Assembly: GCF_000972865.1 (NCBI RefSeq)
Contig: NZ_CP011144.1
Location: 930,001 to 994,000 of the forward strand
DNA: 64,000 nucleotides
Source of the DNA: Pseudoxanthomonas suwonensis
Lineage (GTDB): Bacteria > Pseudomonadota > Gammaproteobacteria > Xanthomonadales > Xanthomonadaceae
Direction of reading: 5' to 3'
Shown: in pieces, positions 1 to 8,254 of the stretch
Layout of the letters: every line of letters begins with the position of its first letter
Numbering within the stretch: the stretch's first letter is position 1
Notes under the pieces: model-generated
Told to the model about the DNA's origin: nothing
Database searches by the model: none
The model's input: the letters and a program-made list of their open reading frames with translations, nothing else
Made by a program: the position numbers and the translations under genes

Positions 1-1838
1 CGCTGTACGCGCGCATCGAGGACGACCCGGCGCGGCCGCTGCGCCTGTACACCGCGCTGTCGCTGGACCCGCCCGTGCCGGGCAAGGGCCTGCAGGCGCG
101 CTTCCTGGAGCCGTTCCTGCAGCGCCACTTCGGCGACGACTTCCCGCGCCTGGCCTACGTGCAGGCGATGAAGCGCGATGCGCTGCCGGGCCACGTCGAG
201 GTCGAGGAGTTCTACCTGCAGTCCGGCGCGCTGCTCGGCTCGGCGCAGATCCAGCAGCGCTACGCCAGCCTCAACTACACCCACGTCGCCGACGCGCTGG
301 CCCACCGCGAACTCAACCTGATCGTGCAGAAGATGGCGCGCGAGCCCGACGGCGAACGGCTGTCGTTCTCCTGCAACAACGACATCACCCAGGACACCGT
401 CGACGCGCACCGGGCGCGCGGCCTGCCGCGGCCGCTGCTGGTGGCCGAGATCGACCCGCGGCTGCCCTGGCTGGGCGGCACCGCGCTGGCGCCGGACGGC
501 TTCTTCGACGTGGTGGTCGAGCCGCCTGGCCCGCACCCGCGCCTGTTCGGCCTGCCGCGGCAGCCGGTGGCCGACGCCGACTACGCCATCGGCCTGTACG
601 CCAGCGCGCTGGTGCGCGACGGCGGCACCCTGCAGATCGGCATCGGCGCGCTGGCCGACGCGCTGTGCCACGCGCTGGTGCTGCGGCACGCCGACAACGC
701 GCGCTACCGCCGGGCGCTGGCGGCGCTGGACCCTGAACTGGAACGACATCCTGCGGTACTGGAGAGCGGCGGCCTGGACCCTTTCGAGACCGGCCTGTAC
801 GGCTGCAGCGAGATGATCAACGAGGGCTTCAAGCACCTGGTCGAGGCCGGCGTGATCCGGCGCAAGGTGGTCGACGACCCGGCGCTGATGCAGCGGCTGG
901 CCGACGGCACCGCCAACCTCGGTGACCAGGCACGGCTGCAGCGCGACGGCGAATACCTGCATGGCGCGTTCTACCTGGGCTCGCCTGACTTCTATGCCTG
1001 GCTGCGCGGCCTGCCGGAGGAGCAGTGCCGCGCCATCGGCATGCGCCGGATCCGCGAGATCAACCAGCTGTACGGCAACGACGAAGGCCTGGAGCGCCTG
1101 CAGCGCCGCGAGGCGCGCTTCTTCAACAGCTGCATGATGGCCACCGCGCTGGGCGCGGCGGTGTCCGACGCGCTGGAGGACGGGCGCGTGGTCTCCGGCG
1201 TCGGCGGCCAGTACAACTTCGTGGCCATGGCCCATGCGCTGCCGGACGCGCGCTCTGCGCTGATGTTCCGCGCGGTGCGCGAGTCGGGCGGCCGGACGGA
1301 ATCCAACGTGCGCTGGAACTACGGCCACGCCACCATCCCGCGCCACCTGCGCGACCTGTACGTGAACGAATACGGTATCGCCGACCTGCGCCACCGCAGC
1401 GACGAGGACTGCGTGGTGGCGATGGCCGGCATCGCCGACGCGCGCTTCCGCCGGCAGCTGCTCGACGAGGCCACCGCCAACGGCAAGCTCCGCAAGGACT
1501 TCGCCGCGCCCGCGCACTGGGAACGGAACACGCCGCAGCGGCTGGCCGAGTCGCTAGCGCCGTTCCGCGCCGACGGCACCTTGCCCGACTATCCGCTGGG
1601 CAGCGATTTCACTCCGGTCGAGCAGCGGCTGGTGCGCGCGCTGGCGTGGCTGCAGGCGCGCACCGGCTCGCGCGCGGCGAAACTGCGCACGGTGCTGCAG
1701 GCCCTGGCCGCGCCGCCGGCCGCCGACCCCGAGGCCATGCAGCGCATGCAGCTGCAGGCGCCGCGCGGCGCGGACGACTGGCTGCAGGCGCGGCTGCTGC
1801 GACTGGCGCTGGCCGGCAGCCGCCGCGAAACCGGCTGA
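1..1838 (+). CDS. acetyl-CoA hydrolase/transferase family protein (5' end outside window)
   Basis: The reading frame is open from the first bases, so the gene starts upstream; about 611 residues are visible. The C-terminal third has the acetyl-CoA hydrolase/transferase signature: a segment reading SNVRWNYGHATIPRHLRD followed by a LYVNEYGIADLR stretch, and a GVGGQYNFVAMA motif as in the coenzyme-A-transferase fold. Family members cleave acetyl-CoA or move CoA between short acyl groups and carboxylates in the cytoplasm; the substrate cannot be read from sequence. An internal ATG at position 75 is not the real start, because homology-like coding continues upstream of it. No operon partner follows: the next gene is 600 bases away across a repeat-filled gap. 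Confidence 0.85.
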   Translation, partial: LYARIEDDPARPLRLYTALSLDPPVPGKGLQARFLEPFLQRHFGDDFPRLAYVQAMKRDALPGHVEVEEFYLQSGALLGSAQIQQRYASLNYTHVADALAHRELNLIVQKMAREPDGERLSFSCNNDITQDTVDAHRARGLPRPLLVAEIDPRLPWLGGTALAPDGFFDVVVEPPGPHPRLFGLPRQPVADADYAIGLYASALVRDGGTLQIGIGALADALCHALVLRHADNARYRRALAALDPELERHPAVLESGGLDPFETGLYGCSEMINEGFKHLVEAGVIRRKVVDDPALMQRLADGTANLGDQARLQRDGEYLHGAFYLGSPDFYAWLRGLPEEQCRAIGMRRIREINQLYGNDEGLERLQRREARFFNSCMMATALGAAVSDALEDGRVVSGVGGQYNFVAMAHALPDARSALMFRAVRESGGRTESNVRWNYGHATIPRHLRDLYVNEYGIADLRHRSDEDCVVAMAGIADARFRRQLLDEATANGKLRKDFAAPAHWERNTPQRLAESLAPFRADGTLPDYPLGSDFTPVEQRLVRALAWLQARTGSRAAKLRTVLQALAAPPAADPEAMQRMQLQAPRGADDWLQARLLRLALAGSRRETG

Positions 1839-1967
1839 AACGGCGGCCGGCGGGAATCCCGCGGCGCAGGCGGGGCGACTTGGGCTTCATCGGAATTGTG
1901 CCGGAACCTGCGACTTCGACCCGCTTCGCGACGGACAGCTCTCACCTCGCATCCTCCTATAGCCGTC

Positions 1968-1987
1968 ATTCCCGCGCAGGCGGGAAT
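1968..1987. repeat. short ATTCCCGC palindrome (GGAATCCAGTGAC family)
   Basis: Eight-base arms ATTCCCGC and GCGGGAAT flank a GCAG loop, followed by CCAGTGAC. A related sequence in the opposite orientation lies at 11408-11438 between batBC and batD. This is a familiar type of intergenic dyad in Xanthomonadaceae genomes; mobility is inferred, not shown. Confidence 0.6.
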
Positions 1988-2087
1988 CCAGTGACTTTGC
2001 TTCCAGGAGTCCGCCTTGCGGGCGACACCGCGTCGGGACTACTACCTGGCTTTTGCGGCTTGGAGCAAGAGCGCTGGCTCCGGAGGG

Positions 2088-2201
2088 GGCCGCCGTGTCC
2101 TGGGGTTCTGGCGCATCGCTCCACTCCGGCGTCCTGCCTCCGAGTCGCGAACGCAGCACATCCATGTGCTGCTTGCGCCAGAACCCCAGGACACGGCGGC
2201 C
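2088..2201. repeat. 114-bp long-arm hairpin, copy 1
   Basis: Perfect 28-base inverted arms (2088-2115 and 2174-2201) enclose a 58-base loop, which itself holds a 9-base-arm palindrome GCAGCACAT/ATGTGCTGC at 2153-2172. The same 114-bp unit occurs at 7596-7709 and 28554-28667 with nearly the same loop but a changed and still paired stem. No protein is encoded. Unlike the other two copies, this one has only the CCCTCCCC dyad following it and lacks the later modules. Confidence 0.85.
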
Positions 2202-2250
2202 TCGGATGCTTTGGGATCGCAACTTCGATCGAACCAGCAAAGACTAAGGC

Positions 2251-2334
2251 ACCCCTCCCCAGCCCTACCCTTTGCCTGCGGCGAAGCTTTTGCCCCCTCT
2301 CCTCCGCTTTCGGGGCAGAGGGCTGGGGTCAGGG
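2251..2334. repeat. CCCTCCCC-type dyad, copy 1
   Basis: A pyrimidine-rich block (CCCCTCCCCAGCCCTACCC) followed by a GCCTGCGGCG centre and a purine-rich return half ending GGGCTGGGG. Related copies are at 7759-7804 and 31811-31859. In the first two places it follows the 114-bp hairpin after a shared CTTCGATCG-containing linker. Confidence 0.55.
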
Positions 2335-2450
2335 GAAAGCGCCAGCGGCGCGTCACGCCACACCGATTCCGCTGAATGGCGCCGGCGCGTCTTCACGCCG
2401 GGTCGGCGCGCGCCTGCGCAGCTTGGCGGCACGTTCATCCGGAGTCCGCC

Positions 2451-3428
2451 ATGCCACTCTGCCGGTACGCCTTCGTCCTGTTCTTGTCTTTCGCCGCGGC
2501 GGCAGCCTGGGCCGCACCTCCACCGCCGGCTCCCTCCGCGGCGCCGACACTGGCCGCCGCCGCGGACGACCGCAGCGTGCGCGAGGGCGAAGGCGCCCTG
2601 CTGCGCCTGCAGGTGCTGCTGGATCGTGCGCGCTTCTCCCCCGGCGAGATCGACGCGATGGCCGGCTCCAACCAGCGGCGCGCGTTGCGCGGCTTCCAGG
2701 CCGCGCACGACCTGCCCGTCACCGGCGAGCCGGACGAGGCGACCTGGGAAGCGCTGGAACGCGACACCGCGCCGGTCCTGGACGAGCACACGCTTACCGA
2801 GGCCGACATCGCCGGCCCGTATGCCGAATTGCCAAACGACATGCTGGAGAAGGCGCGGCTCGACGCGCTCGGCTACGCGTCGCTGGCCGAAGCGCTCGGC
2901 GAACGCTTCCACGCCAGTCCGGAACTGCTGCGCCGGCTCAATCCGGACGCGGATTTCGGACGCGCCGGCAGCGTGCTCAAGGTGCCGGCGGTGCGCGCCG
3001 CGCCGCCGGAGGGCAAGGCGGCGCAACTGGTGGTCGACCGCACCGAATCGGTGCTGCGCCTGCTCGACGGCGACGGCCGGATCCTGGCCCAGTATCCCGC
3101 CTCCACCGGCAGCGAACGCGATCCACTTCCGGTGGGCGAGTGGAAGATCCTGGCGGTGGTGCGCGATCCCACCTTCCACTACAACCCGGACCTGTTCTGG
3201 GACGCCGACCCTACCCATGGCAAGGCCACGCTGGCCCCGGGACCTAACAACCCGGTCGGGCCGGTGTGGATCGACCTGTCCAAGCCGCACTACGGCATCC
3301 ACGGCACGCCGGAGCCGCGCGGAGTGGGCAAGCGGCAGTCCCACGGCTGCATCCGCCTGACCAACTGGGACGCGCTGGACGTGGCCGCGGCGGTGGATGC
3401 GAGCGTGCCGGTGATCCTGCAGGAATGA
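2451..3428 (+). CDS. L,D-transpeptidase (YkuD domain) with peptidoglycan-binding domain
   Basis: 325 residues. The ATG at 2451 gives a signal peptide (MPLCRYAFVLFLSFAAAAAWA) and is preferred over an in-frame ATG at 2376. After it come a PG_binding_1-like helical domain (about residues 45-105, with RRALRGFQAAHDLPVTGEP) and a C-terminal YkuD domain with the catalytic signature HGTPEP...SHGCIRLTNWDA; the cysteine is the nucleophile. Family members form 3-3 peptidoglycan cross-links or attach proteins to the wall in the periplasm. The LytM-family gene follows 34 bases later, suggesting a cell-wall operon. Which of the two reactions this enzyme performs cannot be told from the sequence. Confidence 0.9.
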   Translation: MPLCRYAFVLFLSFAAAAAWAAPPPPAPSAAPTLAAAADDRSVREGEGALLRLQVLLDRARFSPGEIDAMAGSNQRRALRGFQAAHDLPVTGEPDEATWEALERDTAPVLDEHTLTEADIAGPYAELPNDMLEKARLDALGYASLAEALGERFHASPELLRRLNPDADFGRAGSVLKVPAVRAAPPEGKAAQLVVDRTESVLRLLDGDGRILAQYPASTGSERDPLPVGEWKILAVVRDPTFHYNPDLFWDADPTHGKATLAPGPNNPVGPVWIDLSKPHYGIHGTPEPRGVGKRQSHGCIRLTNWDALDVAAAVDASVPVILQE

Positions 3429-3462
3429 GCCGCGCCGCCGAGATGCGCAAAGGAGCGGATGG

Positions 3463-4161
3463 ATGAAGCTGCTGCTGGCCCTGATGCTGTGCGTGCTCGC
3501 GGCGCTGGGCGTGCTGGTGTTCTTCGGCGCCGACGGCGAGTCGCTGGCGCTGGTCCGGGTTGTGCCGAGCGGGGTCGACGCGGATCCGCCGCCGGTGGAC
3601 GGGCGCGAGCCGGTCGAAGCGGCGCAGCACGCCACGCCGCCGCCCGCCGCCGTCCGCGCGGCGCCGGCCATCGTCCCTCCAGCGCCGGCCATGCCCGCGC
3701 CCGGCACCCAGGCGCACGCCCCGCCGCTGCTGCTGCCGGTGCAGGGTGTCGCCATCGAACAGCTGCAGGACACCTTCACCGACGCGCGCAGCCAGGGCCG
3801 CCTCCATGATGCGATCGACATCATGGCGCCGGCCGGCACCCCCGTCCTGGCCGTGGCCGACGGCACCGTCGAGAAGCTGTTCGACAGCGAGCGCGGCGGC
3901 CTGACCGTCTACCAGTTCGAGCCGAGCGGACGCCTGGCCTACTACTACGCACACCTGCAGCGCTACGCCGAAGGCCTGCACGAAGGCCAGGCCCTGCGCC
4001 GCGGCCAGGTGATCGGCTACGTGGGCGCCACCGGCAACGCCAGCGCCGATGCGCCGCACCTGCACTTCGCGATCTTCGTGCTCGGCCCGGAGCGGCGCTG
4101 GTGGGAAGGCACCGCGGTCAATCCGTATCCGGTGCTGCGCGGCGACGCGCCCCTGCCCTGA
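3463..4161 (+). CDS. M23 (LytM-type) metallopeptidase
   Basis: 232 residues with an N-terminal membrane anchor or uncleaved signal (about residues 2-22), a Pro/Ala-rich linker (about 45-85), and a peptidase M23 domain from about residue 100 onward. The zinc-binding elements are visible: the H and D of LHDAIDIMAPAGTPV and the final HLHFAI motif; a YYAHLQRY segment supplies the third histidine region. Enzymes of this kind cut peptidoglycan cross-bridges, or activate amidases when degenerate; here the zinc ligands look intact. A ribosome binding site AAAGGAG precedes the ATG, and the gene lies 34 bases after the L,D-transpeptidase. Confidence 0.9.
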   Translation: MKLLLALMLCVLAALGVLVFFGADGESLALVRVVPSGVDADPPPVDGREPVEAAQHATPPPAAVRAAPAIVPPAPAMPAPGTQAHAPPLLLPVQGVAIEQLQDTFTDARSQGRLHDAIDIMAPAGTPVLAVADGTVEKLFDSERGGLTVYQFEPSGRLAYYYAHLQRYAEGLHEGQALRRGQVIGYVGATGNASADAPHLHFAIFVLGPERRWWEGTAVNPYPVLRGDAPLP

Positions 4162-4255
4162 CCCAGAACAGGCTGCGCGCATGGACCGTCGCATTGAATC
4201 CGGCCGCCGGCGCTACCATGTCCTTCGAAGTCCCGAACACAGGCATGCCGCCGCC

Positions 4256-4576
4256 ATGGCCACCCGCGCCGACCAGATCCGCGACGCCCTGTCCGTCCTG
4301 GAGCCGCTCCACCTCGAAGTGCTCGACGAGAGCCACATGCACAGCCGCGGCACCGAGACCCACTACAAGGCGGTGATCGTCAGCGCCGCGTTCGAGGGCA
4401 AGCGCGCGCTGCAGCGGCACCAGGCCGCCTATGCGGCGCTGGGGGGGCTGATGCAGCAGGTCCATGCGCTGGGCCTGCACACCTACACGCCGGCCGAATG
4501 GGACACGGGCGCGGACGTACCCGACTCGCCGCGCTGCCGCGGCGGCAGCAAGCACGACGCCAACGGCGTCCGCTGA
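4256..4576 (+). CDS. BolA family protein
   Basis: 106 residues from ATG 4256 (MATRADQIRDALS). The core (HLEVLDESHMHS...THYKAVIVSAAFEGK) matches the BolA fold, including the conserved SHMHS stretch and the FxGKRALQRHQ helix. BolA-like proteins work with monothiol glutaredoxins in iron-sulfur cluster handling and in stress or morphology control. The C-terminus carries a short polar tail (RCRGGSKHDANGVR) beyond the domain. An in-frame ATG at 4049 would run back through the preceding gene and is rejected. The Nudix gene follows 13 bases later. Confidence 0.85.
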   Translation: MATRADQIRDALSVLEPLHLEVLDESHMHSRGTETHYKAVIVSAAFEGKRALQRHQAAYAALGGLMQQVHALGLHTYTPAEWDTGADVPDSPRCRGGSKHDANGVR

Positions 4577-4589
4577 GCCGGCCGGGACG

Positions 4590-5069
4590 GTGGAACGCCG
4601 CGGCACTCACCGCCTCCCGGTGGTGAACGAGCGCGGAGAGCGGCTGGTGGCCGTGCACCCGCCTGGCGACGCCGCGGCGCAGGCCGCCGCGTTCGCACTG
4701 GTCATCGCCCGCCACGAAACGCGCGTGCTGCTGGTCCGCAACGCGCGCCGCGCGGTGTGGGAACTCCCCGGCGGCTGGATCGACGCGGGCGAGCGCGCGG
4801 AGGAATGCGCGTTGCGCGAACTGCGCGAAGAGTCCGGCCAGGCCGGCCATGGACTGCGCCCGCTGGCCCACCTGCTTCTCGAACGCCCGCGGCCGGAAGG
4901 CGGCGTGCAGGTGCTTGCCGGCCTGCTCTTCGCCGCATCCGTCCATGAGCCGGTCGCGTTCATGCCGACGACGGAGATCTCGGCCGTCGGCTTCTGGGCG
5001 GCCGACGAACTGCCCGAGGACATCTCGCCGATCGACGCCGAACTGGTCGCGCGCTACGGCAGGGAGTGA
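4590..5069 (+). CDS. Nudix hydrolase
   Basis: About 159 residues. The Nudix box is complete: GGWIDAGERAEECALRELRE followed by ESG, giving the G-x5-E-x7-R-E-U-x-E-E-x-G-U pattern, so an active metal-dependent pyrophosphohydrolase acting on nucleoside diphosphate derivatives is likely; the arrangement resembles ADP-ribose pyrophosphatase relatives. The start is uncertain: GTG 4590 is used here, GTG 4623 is the alternative. The frame stays open further upstream only because it overlaps the BolA gene. Confidence 0.8.
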   Translation: MERRGTHRLPVVNERGERLVAVHPPGDAAAQAAAFALVIARHETRVLLVRNARRAVWELPGGWIDAGERAEECALRELREESGQAGHGLRPLAHLLLERPRPEGGVQVLAGLLFAASVHEPVAFMPTTEISAVGFWAADELPEDISPIDAELVARYGRE

Positions 5070-5243
5070 GCGCGGTCGCAACTGCCCGCGCGCAAGGAGC
5101 CTTGCTCCGCTGTCACGCCTTGCCGGTCGTACGGGCGGCTGGTGACGCGACCAACGGTGCCGGTGCGACGGCAATCACCCCGTCGCCCGGTGAAGCGCTT
5201 CGCCCTTGCCGAATGCCGGCTCGCGCAGGGGCCCGGATAGCAC

Positions 5244-5331
5244 CGTCGTCCCGGCGAACGCCGGGACCCGGTGTCTTTCGAAGTCGCTGAAGGCTTAAAG
5301 GCCTTGGGTCCCGTCGTTCGGCGGGACGACG
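5244..5331. repeat. imperfect inverted repeat downstream of tkt
   Basis: Arms at 5244-5269 and 5306-5331 (26 bases each, two mismatches), each itself a small hairpin around CGGCGAACG. It lies between the convergent ends of the Nudix gene and transketolase, so it may also act as a two-way terminator. It resembles the dispersed GGGACCC / GGAATCC intergenic repeats of this family; no coding content. Confidence 0.55.
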
Positions 5332-5358
5332 GGCTGGCCGATGAACCCGGACCGGCCT

Positions 5359-7356
5359 TCAAAGCGCCTTCGCCGCCTCCACCACCTTGTCGGCGGTGAT
5401 GCCGAAGTACTTGTACAGGTCGCCGGCCGGGGCCGAGGCGCCGAAGCGGTCCAGGCCGACCACCGCCCCGTCCAGGCCGACGTACTTGTGCCAGAAGCCG
5501 GTCACGCCCGCCTCCACCGCCACGCGCTTGCGCACGGACTTCGGCAGCACCGACTCGCGGTAGGCCGCGTCCTGGCGGTCGAACACGTCGGTCGACGGCA
5601 TCGACACCACGCGCGTGCGCAGGCCAGCCGCGTCCAGCACCTGCTTGGCCTCCACCGCCAGCGACAGTTCCGAACCGGTGCCGATCAGGATCACGTCCGG
5701 CGCGCCGCCCTCGGCGTCGGCCAGCACGTAGCCGCCGCGCTCGATCAGCTTGACCTGCTCCTCGCTGCGCGGCTGGTGCGGCAGGTTCTGGCGGCTGAAC
5801 ACCAGGCAGCTCGGGCCGTCCTGGCGCACCACCGCCGCCTTCCACGCCACCGCCGACTCGACCGCGTCGCAGGGACGCCACACGTCGTTGTTGGGGATGT
5901 AGCGCAGCGTGGCCAGGTGCTCGACCGGCTGGTGGGTCGGGCCGTCCTCGCCCAGGCCGATGGAGTCGTGGGTGTAGACGTGGATCACGTGCGCCGGGAT
6001 CAGCGCGCTCATCCGCACCGCGTTGCGCGCGTAGTCGGAGAACACCAGGAAGGTCGCGTCGAACGGCAGGAAGCCGCCGTGCAGGGCGATGCCGTTGGCG
6101 ATCGCGCTCATGCCGAACTCGCGCACGCCATAGTGCACGTAGTTGGCGTCCGGGTCGGCCGCGGTGACCGACTTGCTGGCCTTCCACTGGGTGAGGTTGG
6201 ACGGGGCCAGGTCGGCCGAACCGCCGACCAGTTCCGGCAACAGCGGGGCAAAGGCCTGGATCGTGTTCTGCGAGGCCTTGCGCGAGGCGATGGTCGGAGC
6301 CTCGGCCTGGACCTTGGCGACGAACGCATCGGCCTGCTCCACGAACCCTTCCGGCAGTTCGCCACGCAGCCGGCGCGACAGCTCGGCCGCCGCCTCCGGA
6401 TGCTGTGCCGCGTAGCGGTCGAACTGCTGCTGCCACTGCGCCTGGCGCTGCTGGCCGGCGTTGCCGCGCCAGCCGTCGTAGATCGCCTGCGGCACCTCGA
6501 ACGCCGGGTACGGCCAATCCAGCGCCTGGCGCGCGCCTTCCAGTTCGTCCTTGCCCAGCGGCGAGCCGTGCGACTCCTCCTTGCCGGCCTTGTGCGGGGC
6601 GCCGAAGCCGATGATGGTCTTGCAGCAGATCAGGCTGGGCTTGTCGTCCACCGCCAGCGCCGCGTCGATCGCGGCCTTGATCGCCTCCGGATCGTGGCCG
6701 TCGACACCACGTACCACGTGCCAGCCGTAGGCCTCGAAGCGCGCCGGGGTGTCGTCGGTGAACCAGTCGTGCACCTCGCCGTCGATGGAGATGCCGTTGT
6801 CGTCCCAGAACGCGGTCAGCTTGCCCAGGCCCCAGGTGCCGGCCAGCGAAGCGGCCTCGTGGGAGACGCCCTCCATCAGGCAGCCGTCGCCCATGAACAC
6901 CCAGGTGCGGTGGTCGACGACATCGAAATCGGGACGGTTGTAGCGCTGCGCCAGCAGCTTCTCGGCCAGGGCGAAGCCCACCGCGTTGGCCAGGCCCTGG
7001 CCCAGCGGTCCGGTGGTGGTCTCCACGCCCGGGGTCTCGTAGCGCTCGGGATGGCCGGCGGTCTTGCTGTGCAGCTGGCGGAAGCGCTTGAGCTCCTCGA
7101 TCGGCAGGTCGTAGCCGCTCAGGTGCAGCAGCGCGTAGTGCAGCATCGAACCGTGGCCGTTGGACAGCACGAAGCGGTCGCGGTCGGCCCAGTGCGGATC
7201 GGACGGGTTGTGCCGCAGGTAGTCGTTCCACAGCACTTCGGCGATGTCGGCCATGCCCATCGGCATGCCGGGATGGCCGGACTTGGCGGCTTCGACCGCG
7301 TCGGCGGCGAGGAAACGGATGGCGTTGGCCAGCTGGCGGCGGGTAGGCGTCGTCAT
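5359..7356 (-). CDS. tkt: transketolase
   Basis: 665 residues, the normal length for the family. The N-terminal thiamine-diphosphate domain shows [18 protein letters not shown], the active-site [13 protein letters not shown] and the cofactor motif GDGCLMEG followed by [10 protein letters not shown]; the middle domain has [20 protein letters not shown] and a [14 protein letters not shown] loop. The enzyme moves two-carbon units between pentose-phosphate-pathway sugars in the cytoplasm. The ATG start at 7356 is unambiguous. The gene stands alone, facing the Nudix gene end to end. The region upstream is occupied by the composite repeat, which leaves about 240 bases for a promoter. Confidence 0.97.
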   Translation of the reverse strand: MTTPTRRQLANAIRFLAADAVEAAKSGHPGMPMGMADIAEVLWNDYLRHNPSDPHWADRDRFVLSNGHGSMLHYALLHLSGYDLPIEELKRFRQLHSKTAGHPERYETPGVETTTGPLGQGLANAVGFALAEKLLAQRYNRPDFDVVDHRTWVFMGDGCLMEGVSHEAASLAGTWGLGKLTAFWDDNGISIDGEVHDWFTDDTPARFEAYGWHVVRGVDGHDPEAIKAAIDAALAVDDKPSLICCKTIIGFGAPHKAGKEESHGSPLGKDELEGARQALDWPYPAFEVPQAIYDGWRGNAGQQRQAQWQQQFDRYAAQHPEAAAELSRRLRGELPEGFVEQADAFVAKVQAEAPTIASRKASQNTIQAFAPLLPELVGGSADLAPSNLTQWKASKSVTAADPDANYVHYGVREFGMSAIANGIALHGGFLPFDATFLVFSDYARNAVRMSALIPAHVIHVYTHDSIGLGEDGPTHQPVEHLATLRYIPNNDVWRPCDAVESAVAWKAAVVRQDGPSCLVFSRQNLPHQPRSEEQVKLIERGGYVLADAEGGAPDVILIGTGSELSLAVEAKQVLDAAGLRTRVVSMPSTDVFDRQDAAYRESVLPKSVRKRVAVEAGVTGFWHKYVGLDGAVVGLDRFGASAPAGDLYKYFGITADKVVEAAKAL

Positions 7357-7595
7357 GTGCGGTCGGCGTGGTCTTCAGGGCACCCGCGGCGCTGCGGGCC
7401 GCCCATTGTCCCATCCCTTGTCCGCTCCTGTCCCGCCGGACGGACGGAAAAATGCCTCCTGTGCCGTTCCAGGCGCCATTTTCCCCGGGAATGTCCGTCT
7501 CTAGGTTTTGGATGTAACGGTTTGGGGCTGGTTCCTGATTCCGGAAGCGAGGCAACGGCAGAAGCAAGGCGGCGGGGGTGGGCGGCTTCGGAAGG

Positions 7596-7709
7596 GCCCG
7601 TCGTGCCCAGGGGGTCTGGCGCATCGCTCCGCTGCGGCGTCCTGCCTCCGAGTCGCGACCGCAGCACATCCCTGTGCTGCTTGCGCCAGACCCCTTGGGC
7701 ACGACGGCC
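7596..7709. repeat. 114-bp long-arm hairpin, copy 2
   Basis: Arms at 7596-7623 and 7682-7709 pair over 28 bases with two mismatches; loop of 58 bases nearly the same as in the other copies. The stem sequence matches the copy at 28554 and differs from the copy at 2088 at paired positions. Confidence 0.85.
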
Positions 7710-7758
7710 TCGGGTGGCTTGTAGGTCGTGGCTTCGATCGGACGAGCAACGGCAAAAG

Positions 7759-7804
7759 CACCCCTCCCCGACCCTCCCCTTCGCCTGCGGCGAAAGGAAG
7801 GGGG
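7759..7804. repeat. CCCTCCCC-type dyad, copy 2
   Basis: CACCCCTCCCCGACCCTCCC, a short GCCTGCGGCG centre, then AAAGGAAGGGGG. It sits between the 114-bp hairpin and the REP element in the composite module. Confidence 0.55.
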
Positions 7805-7828
7805 TAAACCCACGACGGCGCTGCCTTC

Positions 7829-7922
7829 TGTAGGAGCGGGCATGACCGCGACACGGGCGTCGGAATCACGAGGGTGTCGCCTGGGCCGACGGCGTCGGGT
7901 CGCGGTCATGCCCGCTCCTACA
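7829..7922. repeat. REP-type palindrome (TGTAGGAGC...GCTCCTACA), copy 1
   Basis: Terminal inverted arms TGTAGGAGCGGGCATGACC and its complement at the other end, with a GGCGTCG-rich centre. This is the most frequent repeat of the window (nine copies). REP families of this kind are moved by REP-associated tyrosine transposases in other proteobacteria; no intact one is present here. Confidence 0.85.
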
Positions 7923-7990
7923 AAAAGCTTTGCCCTGCTCATCGCCTGTGAACGGAGCCACGACCCGGAAGCTCCCGGAAGACGTGGCGG

Positions 7991-8079
7991 GCCGGGAGTA
8001 TTGCGGCAGCGGCCATGGATGGCCGCGTCGGCGAGTCGGCACATGGATGTGCCGTCGAGACGACCGCAATACTCCCGGC
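7991..8079. repeat. 89-bp triple hairpin, copy 1
   Basis: Outer arms GCCGGGAGTATTGCGG (7991-8006) and the complement (8064-8079) enclose two perfect small hairpins, GCGGCCAT/ATGGCCGC (8009-8026) and CGGCACAT/ATGTGCCG (8037-8054). The layout is a three-way-junction-like fold. A second copy of exactly the same length is at 28920-29008. No protein is encoded. Confidence 0.85.
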
Positions 8080-8125
8080 TCGCCGCGGCTCAGCCCGAAG
8101 CCGACTACACCCGGCGCTTTTGACC

Positions 8126-8191
8126 TTGCGGTTGCGGTTGCGGTTGCGGTTGCGGTTGCGGTTGCGGTTGCGGTTGCGGTTGCGGTTGCGG
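8126..8191. repeat. TTGCGG hexanucleotide array, 11 perfect units
   Basis: Sixty-six bases of uninterrupted TTGCGG, ending 63 bases past the stop of the symporter gene (which reads on the minus strand). As an array of short units it is open in several frames, which creates spurious Arg-Asn or Val-Ala repeat ORFs. A degenerate equivalent is at 29051-29113, in the same place relative to the other modules. Confidence 0.95.
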
Positions 8192-8254
8192 TCAATGCTC
8201 GACGAAGAACGCACCATGCAGCGCCGTGGCGACGCTGCCGCGACCCAGGCTGGA

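Larger units (their letters stand above)
1839..2450. other. repeat-filled intergenic region
   Basis: No convincing gene is present. The gap holds a short palindrome of the ATTCCCGC/GCGGGAAT type (1968-1987), one copy of the 114-bp long-arm hairpin (2088-2201), and one copy of a CCCTCCCC-type dyad (about 2251-2334). The open frames crossing it are by-products of high GC. The end nearest position 2450 should hold the promoter of the L,D-transpeptidase gene, but no clear -35/-10 pair was recognised. Confidence 0.6.
7357..8254. other. intergenic region with full composite repeat module
   Basis: 898 bases without a gene. From about 7596 to 8191 it carries, in order, the 114-bp hairpin, a CCCTCCCC dyad, a REP element, an 89-bp triple hairpin and eleven TTGCGG hexamers. 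The same order recurs at 28554-29113. Long open frames across it on both strands are low-complexity artefacts. The first 240 bases next to tkt should contain its promoter. Confidence 0.75.

Noticed and set aside
5054-8044. A 996-residue minus-strand open frame across transketolase and the repeats
   Set aside because: It is in the wrong frame over the clear transketolase gene and is Arg/Gly/Pro-rich; high GC removes stop codons. Shadow ORF.
7596-8191. CRISPR array
   Set aside because: Repeats are palindromic, of different types and not regularly spaced by unique spacers; no cas genes are present.
7939-8217. Arg-Asn repeat peptide from the TTGCGG array
   Set aside because: It is only the translation of a non-coding hexamer array; the second copy of the array does not keep the frame.
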